A stretch of 15,942 nucleotides of DNA from Nitrospirota bacterium (GCA_003233615.1 QIMB01000341.1:1-15942), one strand, 5' to 3'; counted from the stretch's first letter, positions 1 to 7,431 are shown. Made by a program: numbers and translations. Notes: generated from the letters alone by a model not told the origin.

Positions 1-123
1 TGCTGCAGTTGCTGCTGCTCGGAAGTCGACAGTGTGCAGGGAATTGCCATCCCTTAGCATACGATACATAATACTACTTGTCCAGTTATTTGCAGGACAC
101 TGCTCTAGCGTGGCTTCCTTTTC
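1..123 (-). other. Open frame running off the left edge, no recognised product
   Basis: Downstream of pafA one minus-strand frame stays open from position 123 to the window edge. It has ATG codons at 67-69 and 58-60, the latter giving a start MLRDGNSLHTVDF. I see no good ribosome-binding site before either ATG and recognise no family. It may be the beginning of the next gene or chance. No clear intrinsic terminator is visible after pafA. Confidence 0.15.
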
Positions 124-137
124 TCACAGCCTTTCGA

Positions 138-1670
138 TTATAGGTCGTTGTTGCTTGACTGTGATTTGAGGGTGGGGCGAGAAGCCCTTTCAGTGCAATA
201 GTCCCGGCTTTCTTGGACGTAGGTGCGAAAAGGGTCGGCCATGACGAATGGTGGACTCCCTTGGAGCTGTAGGACTGACCAATTGATGACGTAGGGTGGG
301 CGTTGCGGATCATGGTGCGCGGACGTTTTTTCAAGGAAATCTGCCCACCCTTCCTTGACGATATGCTTGATAATTTCTGATCGGCCAAATGCCCGGGTGT
401 TTCGGGGTGGGGTATGTTTTGCTAACTCGACTAATTCATTCGTGGTGAAACGAGGTGCATCACCTTCTTCTGCCATACCATGGTACAGGCCTGATTGAAG
501 GTTCACATTGTGGTATTCCAAATCCAGACTTTTCAACCAGGGATCGTCCCATTCTAATTTCTCAGCTTCCCGAAAGTTCTCTAACAGCCAGAGCTTGGAT
601 GCCCAATCGACTCGGCCGACGACGGCTTGATAGCCTTTGCGTAAATCTTTGACCACGGATTCCCAATGGGCCAAGACCCAGTCTGTTTCTTCATCCTGCC
701 CGGCATAGTGTTTGGACGCGGCTTCCCAAAACTCTTCTTGAATATCCAACGCTGAGAGATGTTTCCCTGTTGAAAGAGTGACCACCCACTCTCGCTTCTG
801 ATCGCGTGAGATGGCTCGTAAGGTCTGGACGGGGTCGTCAAAATCCAATCCATGCGGGGCATGCCCTTCTTCGATGAGCTGCAATACCAATCCGGTCGTT
901 CCCATCTTTAACAGCGTGGTCTCCTCTGCCATGTTGGAATCGCCCATGAGCAAATGTAATCTGCGAAATCGTTCGGGATCAGCCAATGGTTCGTCTCGAG
1001 TATTTACAATGGCCCGGTTATGCTGGACCCATTCAAAGAAATCATTGACGATGTAATCCGGTCGTTGAGAAATTTGATAGATTACAGGTTTTTCCTCTGC
1101 AGATCGTTCCCGGTCGCCTCCCCGTCCTTCAATATCATCTACGTCAATCCATCCTTCCATGGTACGCGCCATCCCGATTCGTCCGGCACCCGTAAAGACT
1201 TGACGGGTGACCAGAAAGGGCATGAGCAGACCCAACCCTTGATAGTTAAAGGGAAAGTCCCGCGTAACGAGATAGTTTTCATGGCAGCCAAATGTAGCAT
1301 CCGTTTCATGATCAATATTGTTTTTGATAATCGACACCTGGTCGGCCAGCCCAAGCTCGTCTAGGCAATCCTGCAACAACAAATCGCCGGCACGGTCAAC
1401 AGCTACCAGGTCCCACAGAGAATGACATTCTGGCGAAGCATATTCTAGATGCCCCATATCGACATACATCCGACCCGCATTAAGCAAAAACCCTCCATTA
1501 CCTGGAGGTTCGTCATGTCCACGATAATGCCAATCAATCACGCCATGTTTTTTCTGACCAAACAAATGTTGGATGATGCGGCGGGCCACCCAAGACGGCG
1601 ACACCTCGGGGTCATCGGCCTTGATGAGCAGGCCATATTCAGTTTCTATTCCGAAGATTCGATTGTGCAT
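138..1670 (-). CDS. pafA: PafA, Pup/UBact-protein ligase
   Basis: This 510-residue protein belongs to the carboxylate-amine ligase family related to glutamine synthetase. PafA activates the C-terminal Glu of the small modifier with ATP and joins it to substrate lysines, marking proteins for the proteasome. The N-terminus has the family signature GIETEYG with the metal-binding Glu at residue 9. The motif YVDMGHLEYASPEC follows at about 69-81 and carries the probable catalytic Asp71. Further on come HNRAIVNTRDEP, RFRRLHLLMGDSNM and LEWDDPWLKSLDLEYHN, all typical of PafA/Dop. It lacks the extra acidic loop seen after the N-terminal motif in the Dop paralogue at 3826-5332, and this supports ligase over deamidase. 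Length fits the family. The ATG start is fixed by the conserved N-terminus, though the ribosome-binding site is weak. A 296-base spacer separates it from prcA, so it may have its own promoter. Confidence 0.93.
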   Translation of the reverse strand: MHNRIFGIETEYGLLIKADDPEVSPSWVARRIIQHLFGQKKHGVIDWHYRGHDEPPGNGGFLLNAGRMYVDMGHLEYASPECHSLWDLVAVDRAGDLLLQDCLDELGLADQVSIIKNNIDHETDATFGCHENYLVTRDFPFNYQGLGLLMPFLVTRQVFTGAGRIGMARTMEGWIDVDDIEGRGGDRERSAEEKPVIYQISQRPDYIVNDFFEWVQHNRAIVNTRDEPLADPERFRRLHLLMGDSNMAEETTLLKMGTTGLVLQLIEEGHAPHGLDFDDPVQTLRAISRDQKREWVVTLSTGKHLSALDIQEEFWEAASKHYAGQDEETDWVLAHWESVVKDLRKGYQAVVGRVDWASKLWLLENFREAEKLEWDDPWLKSLDLEYHNVNLQSGLYHGMAEEGDAPRFTTNELVELAKHTPPRNTRAFGRSEIIKHIVKEGWADFLEKTSAHHDPQRPPYVINWSVLQLQGSPPFVMADPFRTYVQESRDYCTERASRPTLKSQSSNNDL

Positions 1671-1744
1671 GGTGGATATGTGTACCCCGTTATTGGATCA
1701 TACAAAATTCATAGTTCAAGGAAGAGAAGCCTGCGCTCTTAAAA

Positions 1745-1789
1745 CTTCCTCTCTCTCTATTAGGGAGAGGATAAGAGGTGAGGGTGACA
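1745..1789. repeat. REP-like palindromic repeat, copy 1
   Basis: The segment has a stem from CCTCTCTC (1748-1755) pairing with GGGAGAGG (1763-1770), including one G-T pair, with a seven-base loop, then the tail GAGGTGAGGGT. Its sequence resembles the reverse complement of the unit at 1911-1951. The pair therefore forms an inverted repeat, like the paired arrangement of bacterial REP/BIME elements. Whether it is dispersed in the genome cannot be seen here. Confidence 0.6.
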
Positions 1790-1910
1790 GACACACGATT
1801 TAGGTTTATGCCCTATAATGGATATGCAGGGTCTCCACGCATTCGTTGCACCAATTATTCTTTTTGATTTTTGGCTTTGGGCCATATCTCGTGTACCGTT
1901 TAGATGACTT

Positions 1911-1951
1911 TACTCTCACCCCGACCCTCTCCCTGGAATGGAGAGGGAGCT
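1911..1951. repeat. REP-like palindromic repeat, copy 2 (inverted)
   Basis: The segment starts CTCTCACCCC and then carries a perfect 8-bp hairpin, CCCTCTCC (1925-1932) with GGAGAGGG (1940-1947), around a 7-base loop. It is the inverted counterpart of the unit at 1745-1789 and lies just after the prcA stop. It may act as a transcript-stabilising or attenuating hairpin for the prcB-prcA mRNA. That role is inference. Confidence 0.62.
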
Positions 1952-1966
1952 TAGGAATGTCGGAGA

Positions 1967-2800
1967 TTATTGTTGTTTAGCAGGGACAAACTCTTGTGGG
2001 ATCAATGGCTGAAGTTCAGATTGGCTTAATGTGCGATAGGTTTCCATCCGCCCGGTCTCTCGATCCAACAACACACATTCCAATGTTTCTTGAGCCAGCG
2101 TCTCGCGAATCCGGGAAGCAATCGCCTCATCATCAGGAATCGTCGGTTCGGATGATGATGGTGCTAATACGTCAGTCTTGACATCTTCTTCACCTGTGTC
2201 GGACGACGGTGCTGCGCTTTGCAGGACACTGGCAATTCCCCAGAGACGAAGACTCAGCTCTAACGCGTCCTTCAACGAAGACGAAGGCCCTTGAGGCTTC
2301 CATTCTTTGAGAAGAATTTCGCGAATGGAAGAAGAAGCCGCCATCACGACAAATTCCCGTTGTTCTTCAAACATGCCATCATAGTTAATGCTGAATAGAC
2401 GATCTCGTTCTTGTGTAGGTCCAACTTCGGCAAGCAAGACTTTGATAATGTAGGGCGCCTTATAAATTTCCTCAAAGGCTTGTTTAACGACGGGCGCCAA
2501 CCCATTTTTCATCAGGCGCGCAGCCGTCACATCGGCGGGAGACCGTTGAAACCCTTCAACATGGGCCATATCTAACATGGTATATCGTAATTTTTCCAGA
2601 TCAGCCGGATGCCCCATCCCACCTAAAGCAATACGATCATAGATTTCATAGATTTTATCTGTCCCTCGATTGAAGGTCAGCAGGAGAATGCCTTGTGCAA
2701 ACGAGACACCGATTAACGGATTCCCCTGCATGAATTGATCATCGAGATAATTCCGTCGATTCTCAACGGCTTCTATCCAGCGGTAGGGTTCTTCATACAT
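1967..2800 (-). CDS. prcA: Proteasome subunit alpha PrcA
   Basis: This 277-residue protein is the alpha subunit of the bacterial 20S proteasome. Seven copies form the outer ring that gates substrate entry and docks the ATPase. The N-terminus MYEEPYRWIEAVENRRNYL matches the gating segment, and ISFAQGILLL-like, YDRIALGGMGHPADLEKLR and MFEEQREFVVMA segments match the Ntn-hydrolase fold. It has no N-terminal catalytic Thr, as expected for alpha. After about residue 185 comes a long acidic, Ser/Pro-rich tail with a segment LECVLLDRETGRMETYRTL, making it longer than the roughly 250-residue actinobacterial proteins. The ATG overlaps the end of prcB by 8 bases, so translation is probably coupled and would help keep subunits equimolar. 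Confidence 0.95.
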   Translation of the reverse strand: MYEEPYRWIEAVENRRNYLDDQFMQGNPLIGVSFAQGILLLTFNRGTDKIYEIYDRIALGGMGHPADLEKLRYTMLDMAHVEGFQRSPADVTAARLMKNGLAPVVKQAFEEIYKAPYIIKVLLAEVGPTQERDRLFSINYDGMFEEQREFVVMAASSSIREILLKEWKPQGPSSSLKDALELSLRLWGIASVLQSAAPSSDTGEEDVKTDVLAPSSSEPTIPDDEAIASRIRETLAQETLECVLLDRETGRMETYRTLSQSELQPLIPQEFVPAKQQ

Positions 2801-3584
2801 GGTTCAACACCTTTTCTGAAAAAAGCGTTTTTAAACGGTCGGCGGGAATCGTTCTCACCCCTTCAGCCGATACACGTTTCACAATGGGATACAACTGAGC
2901 CTGTGCATCAACACCCCCTGTGGCAGAATCAAACTCTGCGGCACTCGTCATGAGACGAAGCACAAAGATCAACGCATCTTCTTCATTCAAACCAGCCACC
3001 GGTCCATCTCCCCACCGATTCATATAATATAAAATCCCGCGAATCGTCGATGACCCCGATCCGGACACGGCATATTCCACAGCCTCAAATTCAGCGCCTA
3101 AAATATCGTAGAAAAAGATCTTGCCACAGCCTTCAAGAGCATCATAGCCCGCAAACACCGGCACCACCGTTCCCGTTCCTGCCAAGGCTGCTGGTGCATT
3201 GTTTTTCAACAAGGTCGAGAGAGCCCGCAACTTCCCTTCAAAGCTTAAATCCTGCAATTGGCTTCTTCGATAATATTTAAACGAATGTTCTAACACCCTT
3301 GCCATTTCAAATGCCGTCGCAGGTACCCCTGCAATGGCCATCACGGAATATCGATCTATTTCCAAAACCTTATCGGTCCTGTCATACATGACAACATTGC
3401 CAGCCGTTGCCCGCCGATCACCTGCCACAAGAACGCCATCGGCATATTTCATGGCAAAGACAGTGGTACCAGTTGTCAATTCAGCAGGGTTGATCACCGA
3501 CTGACCGAAGGCAGGCTGCATAATAGTTTCAGAACCATAACCATGCTCTTTTAGAACATGGAGGAAATCTCCTTGTTGTCTCAT
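2793..3584 (-). CDS. prcB: Proteasome subunit beta PrcB
   Basis: This is the catalytic beta subunit of the 20S proteasome, 263 residues as translated. A propeptide of about 39 residues ends at LTTG, and self-cleavage before Thr40 (start of TTVFAMKY) would expose the catalytic threonine. The other active-site residues lie at the expected distances: Asp56 in AGDRRAT (mature position 17) and Lys72 in TDKVLEI (mature position 33). The GSGSST motif near the C-terminal half is also conserved. The mature form would be about 224 residues, normal for the family. The gene starts 5 bases after the modifier gene stop, with GGGGAA at the modifier end as a possible ribosome-binding site, and it overlaps prcA. 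Confidence 0.96.
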   Translation of the reverse strand: MRQQGDFLHVLKEHGYGSETIMQPAFGQSVINPAELTTGTTVFAMKYADGVLVAGDRRATAGNVVMYDRTDKVLEIDRYSVMAIAGVPATAFEMARVLEHSFKYYRRSQLQDLSFEGKLRALSTLLKNNAPAALAGTGTVVPVFAGYDALEGCGKIFFYDILGAEFEAVEYAVSGSGSSTIRGILYYMNRWGDGPVAGLNEEDALIFVLRLMTSAAEFDSATGGVDAQAQLYPIVKRVSAEGVRTIPADRLKTLFSEKVLNHV

Positions 3585-3589
3585 ACGAT

Positions 3590-3805
3590 CTATTCCCCGG
3601 TCCGTTGTTTATATTTTTCCGCTTGTTTGGGATCGACCTTCCGCATTCGTTTCATCAAATTATCGCGCGATGGAGATCCTGTTTCCGGTCGTTTCGGGCC
3701 AGACTCTTGATCGCCAGGCCCTGATGGTTTTGAGATTGGATCTATAGGTTGCTGTTTACGATCAAGGCTCCCAATTCCTTGTGTCAACTCATATATTCGT
3801 TCCAT
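3590..3805 (-). CDS. Pup-like protein modifier (UBact type)
   Basis: This 71-residue, highly polar, probably disordered protein ends in KYKQRTGE. The position between dop and prcB is that of pup. Actinobacterial Pup usually ends GGQ or GGE with a helical C-terminal half. Here the end is Thr-Gly-Glu preceded by DNLMKRMRKVDPKQAEKY, which matches the UBact variant described from Nitrospirae and other Gram-negative phyla. The C-terminal Glu is directly encoded (GAA then TAG), so no Gln deamidation is needed before PafA uses it. A very strong ribosome-binding sequence, AGGAGGAGG, lies about 8 bases before the ATG. This fits a protein needed in many copies. The N-terminal part is rich in Pro, Gly and Ser and could serve as the threading tail for the ATPase. 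Confidence 0.9.
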   Translation of the reverse strand: MERIYELTQGIGSLDRKQQPIDPISKPSGPGDQESGPKRPETGSPSRDNLMKRMRKVDPKQAEKYKQRTGE

Positions 3806-3806
3806 T

Positions 3807-3818
3807 GTTCTATCCTCC
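3807..3818 (-). promoter_or_regulatory. Very strong ribosome-binding site of the Pup/UBact gene
   Basis: On the minus strand AGGAGGAGG stands about eight bases before the modifier ATG. It is far stronger than the sites of the neighbouring proteasome genes and suggests that the modifier is translated at a higher rate than the enzymes. Confidence 0.75.
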
Positions 3819-3825
3819 TCCTACA

Positions 3826-4572
3826 TTATTGTTCGACAGTCATTGATTTCATGATTTGCAATGGAGTCTCCGCATTTTCAAGGATCGATCGGCAGTGAGC
3901 TACGGATAGGGGCTCAAGATGATCATTCAAATCAAGATGCAGACCACCGTTGTGACCACGAAAATACACCCCTTCCCATTGTATTGACGTAATGTCTTCA
4001 CCAAATCGCTGTACACAGAGGCCCCGCAGGCCACCGCGAGTATCCAGGGGTCCGTCTTTCATCGCTGCCTGAATTTCAGCATCCTGAGCCACGGGAGTTG
4101 TCCGTCCCTCAGCTTCTAGCCCGAAAAAGAGACCCCTTTCGGGATCAAGATTATGGTATTCCAAGTCCAAACTGGCCAACCATGGATCATCCCATTCTAA
4201 CCCTTCATCTTGCACAAACGTATCAAGCAACCATCGTTTGGTCACCCAATCTATTTTCCCGATCAATTGCAACGGGTCCTGTTCTAAATGCTGAATGACC
4301 TGCTCCCATTCCTGAAGAATCCAAAATGTCTCGTCATCAATATTCGTTAACACCTTCCGCGCCTGCTGTACATATTCTCGTTGGATGTCCAACCCTGAAA
4401 TGGTCCCGCCCTGTTGTCGACTGACGACCGCCTTTAAGTCAGGATCTTGAGACAAGACCTGAATCGCCTGAACAGGAGACTCCAAATTACACGACGGGAC
4501 AAATCCTTCCGCAATCATATCCAACACGACTCGTGTGGTCCCGATCTTTAGGGCCGTAGCATATTCGCACAT
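3826..4572 (-). CDS. dop: Dop C-terminal fragment
   Basis: This is the second open piece of the disrupted dop, 248 residues if read from the ATG of MCEYATALKIGTTR. Conserved Dop codons continue upstream of this ATG to about 4635, so the ATG is an internal methionine and not a natural start. A GGTGA sequence lies about 7 bases before it and could allow weak re-initiation. It holds the GTTR motif, LEWDDPWLASLDLEYHN and the C-terminal domain. The TAA stop sits 20 bases before the modifier ATG. Confidence 0.65.
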   Translation of the reverse strand: MCEYATALKIGTTRVVLDMIAEGFVPSCNLESPVQAIQVLSQDPDLKAVVSRQQGGTISGLDIQREYVQQARKVLTNIDDETFWILQEWEQVIQHLEQDPLQLIGKIDWVTKRWLLDTFVQDEGLEWDDPWLASLDLEYHNLDPERGLFFGLEAEGRTTPVAQDAEIQAAMKDGPLDTRGGLRGLCVQRFGEDITSIQWEGVYFRGHNGGLHLDLNDHLEPLSVAHCRSILENAETPLQIMKSMTVEQ

Positions 4573-4612
4573 ATTGGCGTCACCGAGGATGAGATGAAGA
4601 CGTCGAAAACGT

Positions 4613-5332
4613 TCACGATTCGCATGCGGTTCGTCTGCGATTGTGCATCGTATCCACGCTTAAGTCAGTTTCCATAAAGTCCGCTCGTTGCGATATTTGA
4701 AACCCGCCAGGGGTAAACCCTTGTTCCTGCGCCTCGCGCCCAACCTTGCCAGCGCCGGCAATCAATTGTCGACTCACTAAAAATGGTAAGAGGCCACGAA
4801 CCAGACTCTCAAATGGAATGGTCCTGGAGACCAAATAATTATCGTGGCAGCCGTAACTATGCCCATGAAAGTCGGTATTATTTTTATAGAGCTGAATCAC
4901 CCGTCCACCCAGCACTTCATTCCGGCGTTGTGCGGCAACCCAAAGTATGCGCTCGCCAGCCCGGTCATGCGCCACGATGTCTTTAATCGATCGGCATTCC
5001 GGTGTGGAGTATTCAGGATGAGTATGATCGTTATAAAATCGTGCCCCGTTGGGCAAGACCAAATCACTTTTCATGTCATGAAAGGAAAATGGTCGATGAG
5101 CATCTTGCTCGGCGAAAAGATCTTCTTCTTTGTCTTGGGCCAACTCGGTCACACGAAATCCCCGTTGATCTTCATGGGGATGTTCACCACGATAATCCCA
5201 ACGGCGAGTAAATTGGCCATCTACATAGGCTCGAACGAGTTCCATGGATTCCACCACGGGGTCAGCAGTCTCCCAATCTTCCCGCGCAATTCCGTACTCG
5301 GTCTCTATGCCAAAAAGGCGAATGGGATTCAT
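4613..5332 (-). CDS. dop: Dop N-terminal fragment
   Basis: This is the first open piece of the disrupted dop, 239 residues. It contains Glu10, the Dop-loop region, Asp102, the NNTDFHGHSYGCHDNYLVSR segment and ISQRADFMETDLSVDTMHNR. The last residues after HNR (RRTACES) are out-of-frame translation and belong to no conserved motif. The product would lack the C-terminal half of the fold, and would probably be inactive alone. The gene starts 60 bases after the ARC stop. Confidence 0.7.
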   Translation of the reverse strand: MNPIRLFGIETEYGIAREDWETADPVVESMELVRAYVDGQFTRRWDYRGEHPHEDQRGFRVTELAQDKEEDLFAEQDAHRPFSFHDMKSDLVLPNGARFYNDHTHPEYSTPECRSIKDIVAHDRAGERILWVAAQRRNEVLGGRVIQLYKNNTDFHGHSYGCHDNYLVSRTIPFESLVRGLLPFLVSRQLIAGAGKVGREAQEQGFTPGGFQISQRADFMETDLSVDTMHNRRRTACES

Positions 5333-5392
5333 AGAATCAAGGCTTTCAAGACAACATACTCCGTGAGAAACAGTTTCCTCACGATGGAGCAG

Positions 5393-7165
5393 TTAGATAA
5401 TTTGAGAAATCCGCTTTTCTTCTCCATCCTTGCCAGGTTTTAATGAAGACACGCCAACCACCTGGTCAGGGTGATAATCCAAGAGCTTCAGCCATTCCTC
5501 AGCCGAATCATCTGGCGGGAAAATTTCACTCTCTTTGAATTCTTGATTCGTGGCAATGAGTAAATCCTCCAGGGTCAAACCCGTAGATTCCTGCTTGCCA
5601 GCCTGAATATCCCGCTCAATAGCCCGTTCTTTTGCTCTCCTCACTATTCCTGCTAACACGGCTCCACTTAATACATCTCGGCGATAGAGAATTTCGCGCC
5701 GTCCATTGCGAAGCCGGATGGCTAACACACGATTCTCCTGACTCGACTGAAATAAATTCTCTACCAATCCGTCAATAATTTTCGACACCATTGCCGTATC
5801 GTCTGTGCCATCCGTTACAGTTATGGCGTACGGAAGGTCAACCGTTAAATAGACCCGTAGAATTTCGCCAACATCATGTCGTCCAGGTCGACCAACTTTT
5901 ATTTTTCGATCAATTCTTCCAGACCGCAGGACCGCAGGATCAATCATATCCGGTCGGTTCGAAGCCAGTATCACCACGACCTGGGAAAGACTTTCAATGC
6001 CATCCAGTTCAGCGCAAAACATCGGAACCAGTGTATTCGACACATTGTAGGAACGCACGGCACGTCTGGTCCCTAATATGGATTCGGCTTCATCAATGAA
6101 AATAAATGGTAGCTTCCCAGCCTGCCGTTGCTGACGAGCCTGGAGGAATAAATCCCGAATGATTCGTTCCGACTCCCCCACCCACATATTCAAGACTTCT
6201 GGACCTTTGACGTGCAGAAAAACTCCACCATTGATGGCCGGAAGCTTGGAAGACGAATCTTGTGTTAGACTCTCACCACCCAAGATGGCCGACTCACCGT
6301 CTTTTGCCAAAATTTCACCTAAGCTTGCAGCGGTCGCTTGGCCAATTAATGTTTTCCCACACCCTGGAGGCCCATACAATAAAAACCCCTTCGGTTGCTG
6401 GAATTGGTACTTAGAAAACAGTTCCGTATGAAGCAGTGGATATTCAATTGAACGGCGAATCGATTCAATGGCTTCCTGCTGTCCTCCTATATGTTTCCAC
6501 CGCACGGTCGGCAACTCCGCTAACAGATGCGATTGCGCCTGTGCATTGTCCAATCGTTCAATGGCAATCCGATGGGTTGGATCTAAACGAACCTCATCAC
6601 CCACCTTCAAATCCACATTCACGAGATCATCCGCTCGTTGAATGAGAATACCCTGCCTCCCGGCTTCCTGATCAATACGCAGGCGTCCTTCTTTCATCAC
6701 CTCGCGAATTTTCACAATGGGACCACTCCGATCATACCCAAGCGAGCGAATAACGACATAGGCTTCATTAACGAGAATCTGGTGTCCAATTTTCGGCACA
6801 TCACCTTCGAGTTGCAGGTCAACATTCGCGTAATACTCAGCGCCGCCGACCATGATCCTGGCCACCCCATCTTCAGGAAGACCAATCAACGTCCCGATTC
6901 GATTAGCCGGAGCGGTCAATTTTTCGATGACTGACTGCATCTTGGATCGTTCGGATTCATGCTGTTGTACTGCGGTGCTCATCTCAATGAATCGATGTCG
7001 CAATTGATAGAGAAGAGCAATCCGTTCATCCCCTTCCGGCAATGACGCCAAACATTGATCGATAAGCTCAAGAGACGAAAGATCCGAGACTCGCTGATTC
7101 TGACGAGAAGAGGCTCCTGGTTTTCCTGAATCAGGCTGGGGGACAGGAGAAAGATGATCGCTCAT
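5393..7165 (-). CDS. arc: Proteasome-associated ATPase ARC/Mpa
   Basis: This AAA+ ring ATPase, 590 residues from the chosen start, recognises the modifier and threads tagged proteins into the 20S proteasome. An N-terminal coiled coil (about 33-85) is the expected Pup-binding part. Tandem OB folds follow (about 90-205). The AAA module has Walker A GPPGCGKT at 265-272, the pore loop KGPEVLNMWVGESER at 320-334, Walker B FIFIDEA at 354-360, sensor ASNRPD, and Arg finger RSGRIDRKI. The protein ends RISQII, where most Mpa/ARC proteins end in QYL, the motif that docks into the alpha ring. The frame can be opened from a TTG at 7219, but the first 18 residues look unlike ARC, so I choose the ATG at 7165. 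It is first in the proteasome cluster. Confidence 0.93.
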   Translation of the reverse strand: MSDHLSPVPQPDSGKPGASSRQNQRVSDLSSLELIDQCLASLPEGDERIALLYQLRHRFIEMSTAVQQHESERSKMQSVIEKLTAPANRIGTLIGLPEDGVARIMVGGAEYYANVDLQLEGDVPKIGHQILVNEAYVVIRSLGYDRSGPIVKIREVMKEGRLRIDQEAGRQGILIQRADDLVNVDLKVGDEVRLDPTHRIAIERLDNAQAQSHLLAELPTVRWKHIGGQQEAIESIRRSIEYPLLHTELFSKYQFQQPKGFLLYGPPGCGKTLIGQATAASLGEILAKDGESAILGGESLTQDSSSKLPAINGGVFLHVKGPEVLNMWVGESERIIRDLFLQARQQRQAGKLPFIFIDEAESILGTRRAVRSYNVSNTLVPMFCAELDGIESLSQVVVILASNRPDMIDPAVLRSGRIDRKIKVGRPGRHDVGEILRVYLTVDLPYAITVTDGTDDTAMVSKIIDGLVENLFQSSQENRVLAIRLRNGRREILYRRDVLSGAVLAGIVRRAKERAIERDIQAGKQESTGLTLEDLLIATNQEFKESEIFPPDDSAEEWLKLLDYHPDQVVGVSSLKPGKDGEEKRISQII

Positions 7166-7246
7166 AACGTATGTCCATTCTGTGCAAATGTGTACGAAGG
7201 AAGAAAAGGGAGCAGTCAAACCTGTGAAGCAAGACAGCAGAACACT

Positions 7247-7273
7247 CTATCGTTCATCCTGATCATTTTCCAT
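7247..7273 (-). other. Candidate leader ORF (8 residues) upstream of ARC
   Basis: On the minus strand an AGGAGGAAGGAG ribosome-binding sequence lies directly before ATG at 7271-7273. The frame reads MENDQDER and stops at TAG 7247-7249, 81 bases before the ARC ATG and in the same frame as ARC. This site is much stronger than any before the ARC start. It may be a regulatory leader peptide, or the real start of ARC broken by a stop codon. The sequence between does not look like ARC. Confidence 0.35.
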
Positions 7274-7359
7274 TCTCCTTCCTCCTAACTCCTCATTTCT
7301 CACTTTTCTCAACATGAGGGACTATTGGATTTGCCCAATATTCTCTTAATTGAAACGAC

Positions 7360-7389
7360 ATTCTACAATGTTTCGGTCTGGTTACCCAA
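7360..7389 (-). promoter_or_regulatory. Candidate promoter of the proteasome cluster
   Basis: On the minus strand TTGGGT (7384-7389) and TAGAAT (7360-7365) are 18 bases apart, a moderate match to a sigma-70 type promoter. It lies right after the terminator of the upstream RNA-binding protein gene and would give a leader of roughly 190 bases before the ARC ATG. Support is by pattern only. Confidence 0.28.
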
Positions 7390-7393
7390 GTTC

Positions 7394-7431
7394 AAAAAAA
7401 AGCGGGGAATCTGTCTTCCAGATTCCCCGCT
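7394..7431 (-). terminator. Intrinsic terminator after the RRM gene
   Basis: A perfect 13-bp stem (7401-7413 with 7419-7431) encloses a 5-base loop. On the minus strand it is followed by a run of eight T (7394-7401). It lies 33 bases after the stop of the RNA-binding protein gene and separates it from the proteasome cluster. Confidence 0.92.

Larger units (their letters stand above)
1671..1966. other. Intergenic spacer prcA-pafA with repeats
   Basis: This 296-base stretch carries no convincing gene. It holds two related GAGAGG-rich palindromic units in opposite orientation (1745-1789 and 1911-1951) around about 120 bases of A/T-richer sequence. No clear terminator T-run follows either hairpin on the minus strand, and I cannot assign a confident pafA promoter. 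It breaks the otherwise tight spacing of the proteasome genes. Confidence 0.6.
3826..5332 (-). pseudogene. dop: Dop-type depupylase/deamidase, frame disrupted
   Basis: The two adjacent frames are the N- and C-terminal parts of one Dop protein of about 507 residues. The first part has GIETEYG with Glu10, an acidic Dop-specific loop at about 50-90, and YNDHTHPEYSTPEC with the probable catalytic Asp102. The second part has GTTRVVLDMIAEG and LEWDDPWLASLDLEYHN. They meet at about position 4636. There HNR is followed by one base and then codons for DEPHANRERFRRLHLILGDANM in another frame. The paralogue PafA has six residues (AIVNTR) between HNR and DEP, so 17 bases appear missing. Dop removes Pup from proteins and deamidates Gln-ending Pup; only the first task would apply here. 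Both parts are otherwise well conserved, suggesting a recent mutation or a sequence error. Confidence 0.85.

Noticed and set aside
4600..4650. Programmed ribosomal frameshift in dop
   Set aside because: No slippery heptamer or following pseudoknot is evident, and conserved residues between the two motifs are missing, which points to a deletion.
4844..5443. Plus-strand open frame of 199 codons
   Set aside because: It lies antisense to the conserved dop N-terminus and the ARC end, has no ribosome-binding site or recognisable domain, and is best seen as a shadow frame.
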